Source: Acholoe squamosa
Taxonomy: Eukaryota > Annelida > Polychaeta > Phyllodocida > Polynoidae
Direction of reading: 5' to 3'
Length of the DNA: 64,000 nt
Assembly (NCBI GenBank): GCA_949317995.1
Contig: OX439036.1
Location: forward strand, 103,523,891 to 103,587,890
A model generated the notes under the pieces. That model saw nothing but the letters and a program-made list of their open reading frames with translations. It did not search any database and was not told where the DNA came from. The position numbers and the translations under genes were made by a program. This document shows, piece by piece, positions 1-11,256 of this stretch; positions within the stretch are counted from its first letter, which is position 1; each line of letters opens with the position of its first letter.

Positions 1-3000
1 GTGTACTTACTCATGTAAAATCTCAGTTTTCCACTCAGGCACACCACAAGATTTTGTAGACTCGCTTTTCTGTAGCCCTCTCATGTCAATAGATGTGTCT
101 TCTACCTATGATTCCTGCGATAGACACTCATGTTTTCTCTCAAGTTAAAAACTCATGTTTGGCACATGAACAGCACAATTAATAACATGAAAAAATAGTG
201 GAGGTAGACTTGTGTCTCTCTCATTTTATTTATTGTGTAAATCCCAGAATTTATGCTTGAGAGTCACCCAGGAAATTGTAGACTCACTTTTCTGTAACCC
301 TCTCATGTCAATACCTGTGTCTTAAACCTAGGATTCCTGCAATAGACTCTCATGTTTTCGCTCAAGTTAAAAACTCATGTTTGTCACAAGTTATTAACAT
401 GAACAAATTATGGAGGAAGACTTGGGTGGAACCTGGATTCCACTCATGTACTAACTTGTGTGTATCTTCAGTTTTTTACTCTGGTGCCTCTCTGGAAAAT
501 GTTTCCATATTCACCTGAGATTTGTTCCTCTAATACACTCCTGCTCCAACCCAGTGTACACACCCAGCTTTACCTGTTCGCACATCCTGTGTTTATACCC
601 TGTTTCTCCCTAGTATCTAGTATGTCCCTTCAGCCATTTTGAACATGACTGATGTATCATCAGAATTATTTACCTTCCTCGAGGAACTGGGGTATTTGTC
701 ACGAGGACAAATTCATCAGTTGTGAACCAGTTTCCTTACAGAGAGGTAACACATTTATCCTAGCCAGGAGGCCCAGATGTGATGACAAGACAGCCTTGTT
801 ACTGTCTTTATATTTTATCCATGCACTGACAAATGGTGTTTTAGAAATGACCTGCTTGTATTTTACTGATTCAATGTACAAAATCACAGACGAGAAGACA
901 AATGAGAGACCCTAAAAAGGTCACCCAAATTCCCACTGGGTCCACAAAGGTAAAACATATAATTATCCTATTATTAGATGAATCAAGATTAAATCATGCC
1001 ATAATTGTTTCAAAATACATCAAAAGACACCTAGTGGATCATTACAGAACTTCTTACTCAGAACTAAAGATAGAATCCTGAGACTCTCTCGAGATACTTT
1101 CAAGAATTGAACATGTGTTGTGATGTCACTGAAAAACACGGGTGCAAATCTTGGGTGATCCTTGTGAGCCTCTCAGGTTTATGATGACTAGTGTACATGA
1201 GTGTGTCTATAACCATGTGCTTTGTTTGTCCCCTATTATCACTCATTGATCATTCTATTTCTGCTCTCTGCTAACAATCTATAGTATTTTATCACACAAC
1301 ATTTTGCCATTTGATTCTCTGCCTGTTACATTTAGTACATTTCATATCTTCTAAACCTACAGTTGTTCAGATATTACATAAAATGTGCATATTCCCAAAA
1401 CAGTGTTAATCTCCATAGACAATAGAAATCTGGGATTATTACTAAGATTGTAATTCAAAATGTAAAGTTATTAGGTTTGTGAGATGCCTACTACATAGAT
1501 GTTTATATATGACAAGAGGATTCATTCATTTATGGATTGATTGAATGATTTCATCAACTTTTTGCTTTGGACTACAACCACCATTATGTGTATAGTGCTT
1601 CTTATAGGCTTTAGTCCTATTTGTAATTTTCCAATACCACACATCTTGAACTAGTGAGAAACTCATATTCCTTATCAGTAATACTTGAGTTTAAACTGCA
1701 TTTCAACTTTCATATTTCACATAGAACCATAGCTTAAGATACATTTGTGTTCCTCTCTAATACAATAATGTGAGCAACTGAGTATCAATGAACTGGTTAC
1801 TGTGTGCCACTGTGTGTCAATATACTGGTTTTACACAAATTTCTAACCCGAGATGCACCTGTGTTCCTCCCAAGTATAGACATGTGTGAAACTGAGTGCT
1901 GATATACTGGTTTCACACAAGGCTCTAACTCAACAGGCCTTTGTGTTCCTCCCAAGTATGATGATGTGAACAACTGTGTGTCAGTTTGCTTGTTTCACAC
2001 CACATTTAAACTTGAGATGTACTTGTGTTCCTCCCAAATATAATGATGTAAGCCACTGTGTGTCAATATACTGGTTTCACACAAATTTCTAACCTGAGAT
2101 GCACTTGTGTTCCTCCGGTGTACAATAATGCGAGTAACTGTGTGTCAGTATACTGATTCCACATGAGTTTTGACTTGAGATCCAATCGTGTTCCTCACTA
2201 GTACAATAATGTGAGCAACTGAGTATCAACAAACTGGTTTCACATGAAGCTCTTACTCAAGATGCACCTGTGTTCCTCCCAGGTACAGACTGTGTGCTAT
2301 CTCATGTATTTTACCCTAGTTTTCATTTGAGAGGAACACATGTTCCTCTCGAGTACAATAAGGTGGGATCCTGGGTATCATTTTTTGTATATTACACATG
2401 TTCTCCACTTGAGTTGCACGCAAGTTTCTTCCCAGTATAATCAATTGGAACACTGTGTGCTATTTCATGTATTTCACACAAGTTTTTAACTTCAACTGCA
2501 CATGCGTACCTCCCCGGCCCAAGAAGGAGTAAAAATGAGTGCCAATTAATGGATTTCACACAAGTTTCTTACTTGAGTTGTACATATATTCATACCAAGT
2601 ATGGAATTGTTAGAAACTGTGGTTTAGTTCACTGAGTTCACACATGCTCATTTCTTGTGACAGACTCCTGTTCGTCTTAAGTACAAAAAGTTGTTTTACT
2701 GAGTATTCTTATACCACTTTGACATGAATTTAAAATTACGTAGAATGCTGTGATCCTCCACTCTGTACACACATTCAGAACTGTGGTGTATTCTTTTCTT
2801 GTCACACGTATCACAAAAATGTGAGAATATGGAGTCTCTCTTGGATTCCAAACATGTGTGCCCTCACCTTGTACACTCTCAAAGTTACATATGTAAATTT
2901 CTCAGGCACTTCTCGTGCTTCTCCCGTGAAAATATCACATTCCAGTCTCAGTCTAACTTCACCCACTTGTACATGTGTGTTTCACGTGTACTGTTTGGTG

Positions 3001-3055
3001 GGTTTGCACGGGAAGATCGTGATGTGTGTAAGAGAATTCTATAGTCAGACCTGAA
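1..3055. repeat. Degraded tandem-repeat (satellite-like) field, 82-bp period
   Basis: No convincing gene lies here. A phrase like TGTGTTCCTCC recurs at 1860, 1942, 2024, 2106, 2187 and 2269, spacings of 82 or 81 bases, with related words (GTGTGTCAATATACTGG, TTTCACACAA) at fixed offsets between them. An extra partial unit starts at 1746. Before this, a segment starting at 56 recurs at 278, a 222-base interval, with about 150 similar bases. Weaker echoes (cactcatgt, cacacaag) run on to about 3 kb. The short ORFs inside are unsupported. I read it as an old satellite array whose copies have diverged. Stretches such as 430-1745 show only faint echoes. Confidence 0.75.
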
Positions 3056-3149
3056 GTTAATTATTTAGTGTGTATCAAATAATTACTGCTTAGTGTTGCT
3101 TCTATCTTGAATGCAACAATCTGACATTAACTCCGGTCACTACAGTTTC

Positions 3150-4153
3150 AGGTGACGGTCGAAATGTCGGTACTATTGTCCGGGGCCTCCCGTGGTGAAG
3201 GAATGGGGGATCTGGTAGCTAATGATCTAGATGATGCCGAAAATTATGAAGTTGGTGAGTATGCTCATAACTCATGGCCTATAGCTACAATTCAGGATAA
3301 AGTGCTGAAAAAACTTGACACTGAGGCTTATGACCTGGTCGTGTTCATGGCCGGAGCCTGTGATGTCATGGCGCGGCGCTATATTCATGGGAAACGTGAC
3401 ATCTATTTCCCTCACATTGATGCTGCAACTTGTAGGGTGGTAGTCTCAGTCAGGCTAAGCCGGATGTTACAGGTCTTGAATAAACAACATCCTGAAACCA
3501 AGTATGTCATTTGTACAATATTCGGCATGGACCTTCAGAAATTCAACCACAAGAGCTTGCCAGATCCCAATCAGCCTGCATTGAATAGGAGCATCAAACT
3601 CCTAAAGAGAGATGTGCAATATCTCAGTGAGTGAGTAATAGATGTTTAACGCCATTTCGACAGCTAAAGTCATATTCATGGCGAGAACCACATTACACAA
3701 TTTCAGAGGAATGTGTCAGTGCACATATGTGCACCACACACATCCGAGGGGATAGGAAATGGGAGAAATAGACCCTTTTAAGTGGGCTAGGGAAGCCTGG
3801 TGCAATATCTCAACACCATCTACAAAATGCCCACCATCAAGCTGCACACTGTATTCCACAAAAACAGGTGGAATCGGGGCAAGAAAGGGAGAAAGGTTGG
3901 CAAAGCCCCGAAATTCTCATGCCAATATGGCCCTAAAAAAAATGAGAGATGGCCTACATGCCACAGATGATGTTAAGAAGGAACTAGCATCATGTATTGC
4001 CCAGGTAGTCAAGAAAATCCTGCCGCCTGAGGAGGTTGAGAATGAAAAGATGGATATAGCTCAGTCTGGAGCTGATGATGTAATGGAAGATAAAGATGAT
4101 GAGTATGAATGGGATGAGGTGACTGCTCAGATAAATAAAATATGCTTAGGCTG
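3150..4153 (+). pseudogene. SGNH/GDSL-hydrolase-like gene interrupted by a SINE
   Basis: The first part (from about 3152) reads as an alpha/beta hydrolase-like segment with YDLVVFMAGACDVMARR, resembling the SGNH block III (G-x-N-D) region in degenerate form. The end carries DGLHATDDVKKELA, a good match to the block V D-x-x-H catalytic pair, followed by an acidic tail ending at 4153. Between them sits a SINE with a 13-base TSD. Past the SINE the frame entered from upstream does not stay in phase with the DGLH part; the change falls near an A-run at about 3935. A TTTCAG before 3150 looks like a splice acceptor, so this may be one exon. Hydrolase-like fold is inferred from motifs only. It could be an old host gene or transposon cargo. 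Confidence 0.55.
3627..3799 (-). mobile_element. SINE, type D tail
   Basis: Flanked by TSD GTGCAATATCTCA (3614-3626 and 3800-3812). Read on the minus strand it starts with the GGGCTTCCCTAGCCC-like hairpin head, runs through the shared SINE core and ends in the LINE2-type tail (hairpin, GTTAAAC, then ACTC repeats). It is diverged from the other copies, so is fairly old, but the TSD is intact. Confidence 0.9.
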
Positions 4154-4483
4154 AGCATTTGTCCATAAGATTATCACACAAGTTCATTGACTGACTGGTT
4201 GTCTTGGGAGCAATTCGTGAGGATTGCACCTAATACACCTTTTCTATAATTGACAAACCAAGGGATACCTGACTGGTTGTCTTGGGAGCAATTCGTTAGG
4301 ATTGCACCTACTATGACCACTTGATAAGTTCATGGAATATCTGAACTTTCTAAAACTGACCTGATTGAAAAATTGACTTGGCAACATGTTGCAATTTATG
4401 CACATAGCACATCCAAATTTGAGAGTGGAATTTTCGGTAAAAGAAATGCATGCTTCACTCATTGTAAGCTTAATCAAGCTGGT
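4154..4483. other. Intergenic, with a 78-base-spaced direct repeat
   Basis: No gene. A segment of about 43 bases beginning GACTGGTTGTCTTGGGAGC occurs near 4192 and again near 4270 with one or two differences. It may be a local tandem duplication. Confidence 0.7.
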
Positions 4484-4495
4484 GTTGGTACATTG

Positions 4496-4679
4496 AGTGA
4501 GTGAGTAAGTAATAGAGGTTTAACGCCAATTCCACAGCTAAGGTCATATTCATGGCGAGAACTATATTACACAAATTCACAGAGGAATATGTCGGTGCCC
4601 GCGTATATGTGCACCACACACATCCTGAGGGGATAGGAAAGAGGAGAAATAGACCCTTTTAAGTGGGCTAGGGAGGCCC
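4496..4679 (-). mobile_element. SINE, type D tail
   Basis: TSD GTTGGTACATTG lies at 4484-4495 and 4680-4691. The full head, core and LINE2-type tail are present. The tail keeps the perfect CGCCAT/ATGGCG pairing except for one change (gccaattccac) in the loop-side bases. Confidence 0.92.
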
Positions 4680-4691
4680 GTTGGTACATTG

Positions 4692-4930
4692 CTGATTATA
4701 CAAAGGGTGGTCTATGTTCTTTGTCGCTTAGTGGTAAGAAATGCATGGAAGAGTATTAGACTAGCATGGAATGTATGTGCCCCCTTTGATTGGTGGCTTG
4801 CTTGGTACCAGACTACCATTATATATATATTAATGCCACGCCCATAATGTCGCTGATGCATTTATGTATGTATATGATTACACTAAGCTTATAGTGTTAC
4901 TTTTGTACTTGTTCTACATATATTTTTTTT
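4692..4930. other. Gap without gene
   Basis: AT-rich sequence with a short TA run near 4820. No coding or repeat family is recognised. Confidence 0.5.
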
Positions 4931-4931
4931 T

Positions 4932-6223
4932 TCTAAACGGATATTTTGTTAGTCGGGATGGGGATCCACTAGTGTTGCTCCCTCTTATGCAAACATCTTC
5001 ATGGGTCAATTTGAGGACCAGTTTGTGTACACCTATCCACTTAAACCTTTCATGTGGAAACACTTTATAGATGACATCTTTATCATCTGGACCCATGGCG
5101 CCCCAGCACTTGACCAGTTCGTACTTAAACTGCTGTAATGACACCATCAAATTCACTCTAGAGTCTTCCAGAACAGAGATCAATCTTTTAGACATTAAAG
5201 TATTAGTCTCATATGAAGGTGTTCTCGAAACAACTCTATACTGTAAACCCACTGACAGCCATAACTACCTGTTATACTCGTCTGAGCATCCAAGACATGT
5301 GCTAAAGGGCATACCATATTCACAGTTCTTACGAGTACGACGCATCTGCTCCAATACAGCAGACTTTAGACGCAATGCAATAATGCTGTGCACCCATTTT
5401 CTAAGATGAGGTTACACAAAGGAACTTGTCTTTGAAGCAATCATTAAAGCTGAAAGCCAATCCAGACCAGAACTTCTCCAAATAAAGAAGAGGATCTGTG
5501 AACAGGAAAAGGCATTCTACTGTATCATCACACACAACCCCGCAAACCCCAGAATTGATCAAATAATAAAAGGAAACTGGGATTTAATGCTAAAATCAAA
5601 ACTAACAAGAGTCTACCATGATACCAAACTTATTTTTGGCAAACGGAAGAACAAATCTCTCAGTGATGAGCTGGTACGCGCCTCAACCAGCTCTGAACCT
5701 GAGAAAAGAACAGGCCAACACATACGCAAACACCCATGTAAACGTCCAAAAGGATGTAATTATTGCCCCAAAATTGACAAAAGCGGTTTCATCACCTCTC
5801 TGATGACAGGCCGTAAATTCAGGACACTAATCCATGTTAACTGTCAATCTGAAAACTTAATCTATGCAATTACATGTAAACACTGCAAAATTCAATATGT
5901 GGGACAAACTGAACGAAAGCTACTGGAGAGATTCAATGGGCACATGGGAGACATTAAAAATCTGAACTATGATACAACAGAAGCCAGGCATTTTAGAACA
6001 TGCCCTAATAATCGGAGACTGCCGGAAGTCTGTTGGAATGACGGCCCCCTATTCAGCATACTAAGCTTTATCAAAATGCCCGCAAAATCACTGGAGGGCA
6101 TTCAGGAAAGAAATAAAGAGAAGAGATGGATGCACCGTTTATGCACCATCACTCCTAACGGACTCAATCTCCTAGATTAACACTAGTGGATCCCCATCCC
6201 GACTAACAAAATATCCATTTAGA
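4932..6223 (+). mobile_element. Penelope-like element fragment with inverted ends
   Basis: The ends 4932-4976 and 6179-6223 are 45-base inverted repeats with one difference. Between them are the C-terminal part of a Penelope-type RT and a GIY-YIG endonuclease. RT signs: FIDDIF (catalytic Asp pair, about 5053) after APSYANIFMG, then EHPRHVLKGIPYSQ-LR-RRICS, typical of the Penelope thumb region. The RT is cut exactly where the left repeat meets APSYAN, so the left repeat is an inverted copy of the 3' end, a layout known for Penelope-like copies. The element is 5'-truncated with about two frame breaks and is not autonomous. Confidence 0.85.
5587..6180 (+). CDS. Penelope-like GIY-YIG endonuclease C-terminus
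   Basis: The 197-residue open frame has a linker with CKRPKGCNYCP (a Cys cluster known upstream of the Penelope endonuclease) and then LIYAITCKHCKIQYVGQTE, the GIY-YIG core in the form I-Y...Y-V-G, followed by R-K-L-LERFNGHMGDI, the helix with the catalytic Arg. It ends just inside the right inverted repeat. It would nick target DNA for insertion. In isolation this is a fragment. Confidence 0.8.
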   Translation: MLKSKLTRVYHDTKLIFGKRKNKSLSDELVRASTSSEPEKRTGQHIRKHPCKRPKGCNYCPKIDKSGFITSLMTGRKFRTLIHVNCQSENLIYAITCKHCKIQYVGQTERKLLERFNGHMGDIKNLNYDTTEARHFRTCPNNRRLPEVCWNDGPLFSILSFIKMPAKSLEGIQERNKEKRWMHRLCTITPNGLNLLD

Positions 6224-7043
6224 AACGCATCTTGCCACAAGTCGGGCCCGGGACCCAATCAGGAAATTACACAATATTATTATGAGTGAGTAATGGATGT
6301 TTAACGGCATTTCGACAGCTAAGGTCATAATCATGGCGAGAAACCTATACCAAACAAGTTTTGGATCTATGAGCAATTAAATATTTCAAAAACTATTGTG
6401 TAAATGGAACAGGTTGCTATTATTTCAGGCAGGATGAGGTGAAAGCTAAAATCACAACAGTGCAAGATAAAATCACAAGTGTGCACGATAAAATCAAAGA
6501 AGCCTGTACAGTCCAGCTGCTTTCAGGAAGTTGATGATAAGATCAGGTTTGATGGTGGTAAAAAGTTCTTGTAGACCAGCTACATTGTAGAAATGTTGTC
6601 TAATAGGCGTAAAATCAACACAATCCAATAGGATGTGTTTGATTGTCAATTTCGTGTCGCATGCCACACGCTCAGGTGCTTCCTCTCCTTTCAGGAGATA
6701 GGCATGAGTGAGTCGCGAATGACCGATGCGGCAACGAGTAAAGACTGTTTGGTCTCTACGGTTCTTGAGAGCAGGTTGACAGACACCAGACACTGTGGGA
6801 CAAAATTCAAAGAGTTTCCATCCAGGGTTCTCTACCCATTGGTTTTGCTAAAGGTCAAGAATATACTTCTTGACAACTGGCCTAAATTCAGATGGCGGTT
6901 TGGTTTGGTTTGGTTTGGTTTGGTTGATTTAACCTCCGCTAATAGTAGTTAAAATTTAGCAGAGAGACTATGTTTCATTTCTTTTCTGTTTTTCCCTATT
7001 TACTTATAGGGCATTGCCTGATAGGATCAGGCTTCCTTGTTTT

Positions 7044-10000
7044 TCATATTTTGTCAAAGAGCTTGGCTTCCCGCAGGAAATCAAGAATCTCCTTGTTTCC
7101 AGTGCTGTGGAAAACACTGTTCATTGTCGTTGGATTTTTCAGGAATTTCTTCCTGCTTCTCTTGGTTGCCTGACAATGTAGCATGAGATGTTCCACACTC
7201 AGCTGAGTGTTGCATGCCTGACATACAGGTGCCACTTCACCTTTCAGAAGGTGACTGTGTGTCAGTTTGGTGTGACCAGTCCTAAGACGGGTCAGTTTCA
7301 CCTGTTCTGGTCTTGTCAGGTTGTCCTCTATGTATCTTTTGCCGACCGTTGGTCGGATGGTTCGCAGCTTGTTGGCATTTGCAGCGTTCCATCTGCGCTG
7401 CCACTTATCCTGAACATGGACTTTAGCCATGGGTAGGACATCTGTGTATGGCATCTGGTCAGCCCCTACAGGCCTCCTCAGAGCATTTTTGGCAGCAGTG
7501 TCTGCAGCCTCATTTCCTTCGATTCCTATGTGGCTAGGTACCCAACACATAACCACATCTTTGCTTTTTGTTTTGTTCTCTGTGTATGCTTCCCGGATGG
7601 CTCGGATTATAGCGTTTTTTGGATATAGGTCACGTGTGGCTTCCAGACATGGGTGCGAGTCTGAGAAGATGACAAAGTTCTTCATCGTTGAGACCTTGGT
7701 CCAATTTAAAGCTTGTAACAGAGCATTTCCTTCAGCGGTGAAGATACTACTTTGTTTGTGAAGCGCTTTCTTCAGGTTCCCAAAGAGGGTGTGGACGGCA
7801 AATCCGACTCTATTACCATCTTTGGAACCATCAGTGAAGATCGCTTCGTGGTCACTGTACTTGTTCCTGAGTGCTCTGTATTCTTTCTCAAATACATGAT
7901 CAGGAGTTTCGGCTTTCTTGTTCTTATCAAGGTCGAGGGTCACCTTTGGTGTCTCCTGCTCCCATGGAGGGGTCTTTGCGGGTTCTTCTGTCACAATCCG
8001 TTTCATAGGAATCCCAGCCTCCCGGATCAGTGCTCTTGTTCTCACTGCCATCGGTTTGGCGACATTTGGTTTTTCTCTGTAGATGTTTTTGTTGTTGAAG
8101 ATCAACTTGTGAGCTGGATTGGTCGGGTTAGCCCGCACACGTATAGCATACTGTAGTGTGAGCTTCTCCCTGCGCAGGTCCAGTGGTGGGATCCCTGCTT
8201 CCACATGGAGGCTGGATGCAGGTGTTGTCCGAAATGCCCCAAGACATAGACGGAGTCCCTGATTCTGAATGGGCTTTAGTCCGTCCAGGTAGGACTTTGG
8301 GGCAGAGGCATAGACCATTGACCCATAGTCCAGACGTGACTGAATATACATCTTGTCTGGATGACTGAGGACCTTTAACAGGTTCATTGCCTTTTGGCAT
8401 TTTCTTCGGAGGTATTCGACATGGGGCCTGAAAGACAGGATCCGGTCAAATACCAGTCCGAGGAACTGTATTTCCTTCTCGACTGTTAGTCGTTTCTCAT
8501 GGAGGGTGAGGTGAGGTTCTTCCTTGCATCCCCGTCTGCGACAGAAATGCACAGCACAGGTCTTGCTCTCCGAGAACTTGAACCCGTTCATTTGACTCCA
8601 TTTCTCCAGCTTAGTCAGTGTCTGCTGGAGGCGGCGTTCTATTGTGGGCATGTGTCTTCCTTTGTAGCAGATGACGAAATCATCTACATACAGGCAGCAC
8701 TGCACATCATCTTGAAGTTGTTTCGTTATGCTGTTGATCTTAATGCAGAACAGGGTCACAGAGAGGATGCAGCCTTGGGGAACACCCATTTCCTGATCCA
8801 CTTTCTCTGACAGAACCGACCCCAGTCGTACATTGAAAGTCCTGTCCGACAGGAAGTTCTGAATGAACCCTGTTAGTCTGCCCTTTAATCCAATCTCATG
8901 GATGTCTTGCATTATTCCATGCCTCCATGTGGTATCATAGGCCTTCTCCAGATCGAAGAAGATCCCAACCACATGTTCTTTGTTAGCGAACCCATCTCGG
9001 ATCCAGCTCTCCAGGCTCACTAGGTGGTCTGTCGTGCTGCGTCCTCGACGGAATCCTGATTGGTGGATTGTAAGCTTCCCCTTGGATTCGAGGAAGTAGA
9101 CAAGTCTGTTGTTCACCAACCTTTCCATGGTCTTTGCCAGACAACTGGTCATGGCTATGGGCCGATAGCTTGAGGCCAGAGTTGGGTTTTTCCCTGGTTT
9201 GGGAATTGGAACCACTGTGGCCTCTGACCAAGAAGGTGGGAATTTTTCTGTTTTCCAGATGTCATTGTACACGTCTAGAAGAAGCTCCAGGGTTTCCTCA
9301 GGTAGATGTTTTAGCATCTGGTAGTGGATGTCATCTGGTCCAGGACAAGAATCTTTAGCCTGGCCAAGGGCATATTTCAACTCCTCCATGGTGAAAGGCT
9401 TGTTGTAGCTTTCCTTGTTGTTGGAGATAAAGTTGAGTTTCTTCCTTTCTGTTCTGGTTTTGTGCTCAAGGAACTTCTCTGAGCAATTGTTGCTCGAAGA
9501 CACCTGACTGAAATGTTCTGCCAGGGTGTCTGAGATCTCTTTGCTAGACTCAGCTTTCTGTGCTCCTTTTTGCAGGTGGTGCACAGTTGGAGGAGGGTTT
9601 CCATTGAGCTTTCTTACTTCTTGGAACACCTTACGCAGGGGAGTGGATTTCGATAGTGAACCCACATACCTACGGAAGGATTGCCGTTTCTCTTTCTTGA
9701 ATGTTTGTTTGGTGTTGGCCCTTGCATTCAAGTACTTGTACAAGTTTACAGTTGTGATGGTCTTGCTGAACTTGCGATATGTCTTTCTTCGTTCTCTCCT
9801 TGCCTCATAGCATTGCTCATTGAACCAAGGGCATTTTTGTCTCTTTTTTGTGATGGAAGACTTACCAATGCACATGACACTCACTTCCCTGAGGGTGTTT
9901 GCGAAGTACTCGGCAGGATGATCCTCCTTTTCCTTGATGAGTGGCCATGATCGAAAAGATTGCTTGCATTTCTCTTGGTAGTCCTCCCAGTCCGCTCTCG

Positions 10001-10703
10001 AGATGTTCCATCTCGGAGGGAGGTCAATGTCAGAGTTCTTCTTCATAGTCTGCATGATGATGGGAAAATGATCACTCCCACAGAGGTCATGATGCACCCT
10101 CCAGTCAAAGTCAGCAAAGATAGAAGCGTCACTCATAGTTAGATCGATGGAGGAGAAGGTTCCTGAAGCTGGATGGTGGTAGGTTGCTTCCTTCTTGTTG
10201 AAGAGGCACAAGGACTTTCTGTCAATGATTCTCTCCACCATTCTCCCCTTTCCGTCTGTCCTGCTGTCTCCCCACACTGCACTGTGGGCATTAAAATCAC
10301 CCATCAGGATGAATGGGGGTGGCAGCTGATCGACGATTGCTGTCAGATCAGTTTGTGACACTCTCTCATCTGGGGGTAGGTACAGAGAGCAAAGTGTCAT
10401 AGGTGAATTTATCGTGATGCGAGCTGCTACAGCTTGCAGATTTGTAGTCAGTGGTACTTCTTCTTGTGGGTGTTCAGGGGCTAGAAAGAGTGCTACACCT
10501 CCCTTAGGGTTTTCACCACCCGGGATATTGATGTACCCTTTATAGCCCTTTAGTGTGATTTTTCCTGGTTTCAAGGATTTGATTTCTTGCAGGGCAAGTG
10601 CCATTGGGTTAAAGTCTTTGCATAACAGTTGCAAAGACTCCAGATTGGCACTAAAGCCTCTGCAGTTCCATTGGATGATGTTATATTTTGGATCCATTTT
10701 CAT
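7044..10703 (-). CDS. LINE1 copy 1 ORF2: endonuclease-RT-RNase H polyprotein
   Basis: Open over 1219 codons. Order: AP-like endonuclease (IQWNCRGF, GDFNAH, GSDHFPI), RT (FFDLEKAYD, MGVPQGC, LYVDDFVICY), RNase H (IFTDGSK, TAEGNAL, SDSHPCLEA, GNEAADTAAK) and a C-terminal Cys/His segment (GHTKLTHSHLLKGE, C-x2-C, H-x4-C). It is 12 residues shorter than the copy at 49005 because 36 bases are missing just after 8355, removing WGCDKETLLTLY between palm and thumb. The frame stays open, but that segment is conserved in LINE2 and LINE-N as well, so activity is doubtful. It overlaps ORF1 by 23 bases. Confidence 0.93.
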   Translation of the reverse strand: MKMDPKYNIIQWNCRGFSANLESLQLLCKDFNPMALALQEIKSLKPGKITLKGYKGYINIPGGENPKGGVALFLAPEHPQEEVPLTTNLQAVAARITINSPMTLCSLYLPPDERVSQTDLTAIVDQLPPPFILMGDFNAHSAVWGDSRTDGKGRMVERIIDRKSLCLFNKKEATYHHPASGTFSSIDLTMSDASIFADFDWRVHHDLCGSDHFPIIMQTMKKNSDIDLPPRWNISRADWEDYQEKCKQSFRSWPLIKEKEDHPAEYFANTLREVSVMCIGKSSITKKRQKCPWFNEQCYEARRERRKTYRKFSKTITTVNLYKYLNARANTKQTFKKEKRQSFRRYVGSLSKSTPLRKVFQEVRKLNGNPPPTVHHLQKGAQKAESSKEISDTLAEHFSQVSSSNNCSEKFLEHKTRTERKKLNFISNNKESYNKPFTMEELKYALGQAKDSCPGPDDIHYQMLKHLPEETLELLLDVYNDIWKTEKFPPSWSEATVVPIPKPGKNPTLASSYRPIAMTSCLAKTMERLVNNRLVYFLESKGKLTIHQSGFRRGRSTTDHLVSLESWIRDGFANKEHVVGIFFDLEKAYDTTWRHGIMQDIHEIGLKGRLTGFIQNFLSDRTFNVRLGSVLSEKVDQEMGVPQGCILSVTLFCIKINSITKQLQDDVQCCLYVDDFVICYKGRHMPTIERRLQQTLTKLEKWSQMNGFKFSESKTCAVHFCRRRGCKEEPHLTLHEKRLTVEKEIQFLGLVFDRILSFRPHVEYLRRKCQKAMNLLKVLSHPDKMYIQSRLDYGSMVYASAPKSYLDGLKPIQNQGLRLCLGAFRTTPASSLHVEAGIPPLDLRREKLTLQYAIRVRANPTNPAHKLIFNNKNIYREKPNVAKPMAVRTRALIREAGIPMKRIVTEEPAKTPPWEQETPKVTLDLDKNKKAETPDHVFEKEYRALRNKYSDHEAIFTDGSKDGNRVGFAVHTLFGNLKKALHKQSSIFTAEGNALLQALNWTKVSTMKNFVIFSDSHPCLEATRDLYPKNAIIRAIREAYTENKTKSKDVVMCWVPSHIGIEGNEAADTAAKNALRRPVGADQMPYTDVLPMAKVHVQDKWQRRWNAANANKLRTIRPTVGKRYIEDNLTRPEQVKLTRLRTGHTKLTHSHLLKGEVAPVCQACNTQLSVEHLMLHCQATKRSRKKFLKNPTTMNSVFHSTGNKEILDFLREAKLFDKI

Positions 10704-11256
10704 TATTTAGTTGTTCATACCTGTTTGATGTATGAACTGCTTTTTGTTTTGTCAAAGTTACCATCTGACTTTTCCTGCTGTTACCCGACCTTGTGTGTGC
10801 AGGGCTGGGTTCTGGGCTTTTCTGGTTATTGCGTGTGTTGCTTTTGCTTCGCTTGCTGAAGTCTCTGTCCAACCTGACATGTTTTGAGGAGACCTCTGCA
10901 AACGAGGAAGATGGTGACGGTGGCCTTGCAAGAGGGGTGGATTGTGTTTCCTGCCCCGGGGTCTCCCTTGAAAGGGACCTCCCAGGGGAAGGTGGGGGCG
11001 ATCCGTCTGAGCCCAAATCTGGGTAGTCCTCCTTGCTTTCCTTTTCCTTCCTCTTATCTTCCTCATGTTTCTTTTTCTTTCTTTCCTCCCTCCGGTGGTT
11101 GCTCTTTGCAGCCTGGATGGAGGATTTGCCTTTAGGGGCTCGTTTGCTCTGCTTTCCTTTCCCATCTCCCTTCGATAGTACAGGGATACGGGAAGGAGAG
11201 CTATTTGGCATGACTTTGGCAGGGATGCGGGGAGTGATGTATCCCACTATTTCCGT
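10681..11256 (-). pseudogene. LINE1 copy 1 ORF1, C-terminal part only
   Basis: This holds the Lys/Ser/Pro-rich, basic C-terminal region of the nucleic-acid-binding ORF1 (compare 52678-54228). The zinc knuckles are absent because of 5' truncation. It runs without a stop into the surrounding LINE2 RNase H frame. Confidence 0.85.

Larger units (their letters stand above)
6900..11256 (-). mobile_element. LINE1 copy 1, 5'-truncated in ORF1
   Basis: A 13-base TSD TTCAGATGGCGGT occurs at 6887-6899 and 11257-11269. The tail is the AAACC repeat on the minus strand, then GTTAAATC and the hairpin CTC-GCTAA/TTAGC-GAG. It is nearly identical to the full-length copy at 48868, so is young. The 5' end stops within the basic C-terminal third of ORF1. 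Confidence 0.93.

Noticed and set aside
460-915. ORFs of 60-87 codons on both strands in the satellite field
   Set aside because: No composition or motif support, and they lie in degraded tandem repeats.
4484-4691. tRNA-derived SINE with Pol III boxes
   Set aside because: No convincing A or B box was found in the head or core, so a tRNA origin is not claimed.
6897-6925. Short tetra- and pentanucleotide repeats (GTTTG, GATT, GTGA, TTAG, GTAG types) as ordinary microsatellites
   Set aside because: Each is the terminal repeat of a LINE or SINE tail, next to a TSD and the GT(T/A)AAAC block.
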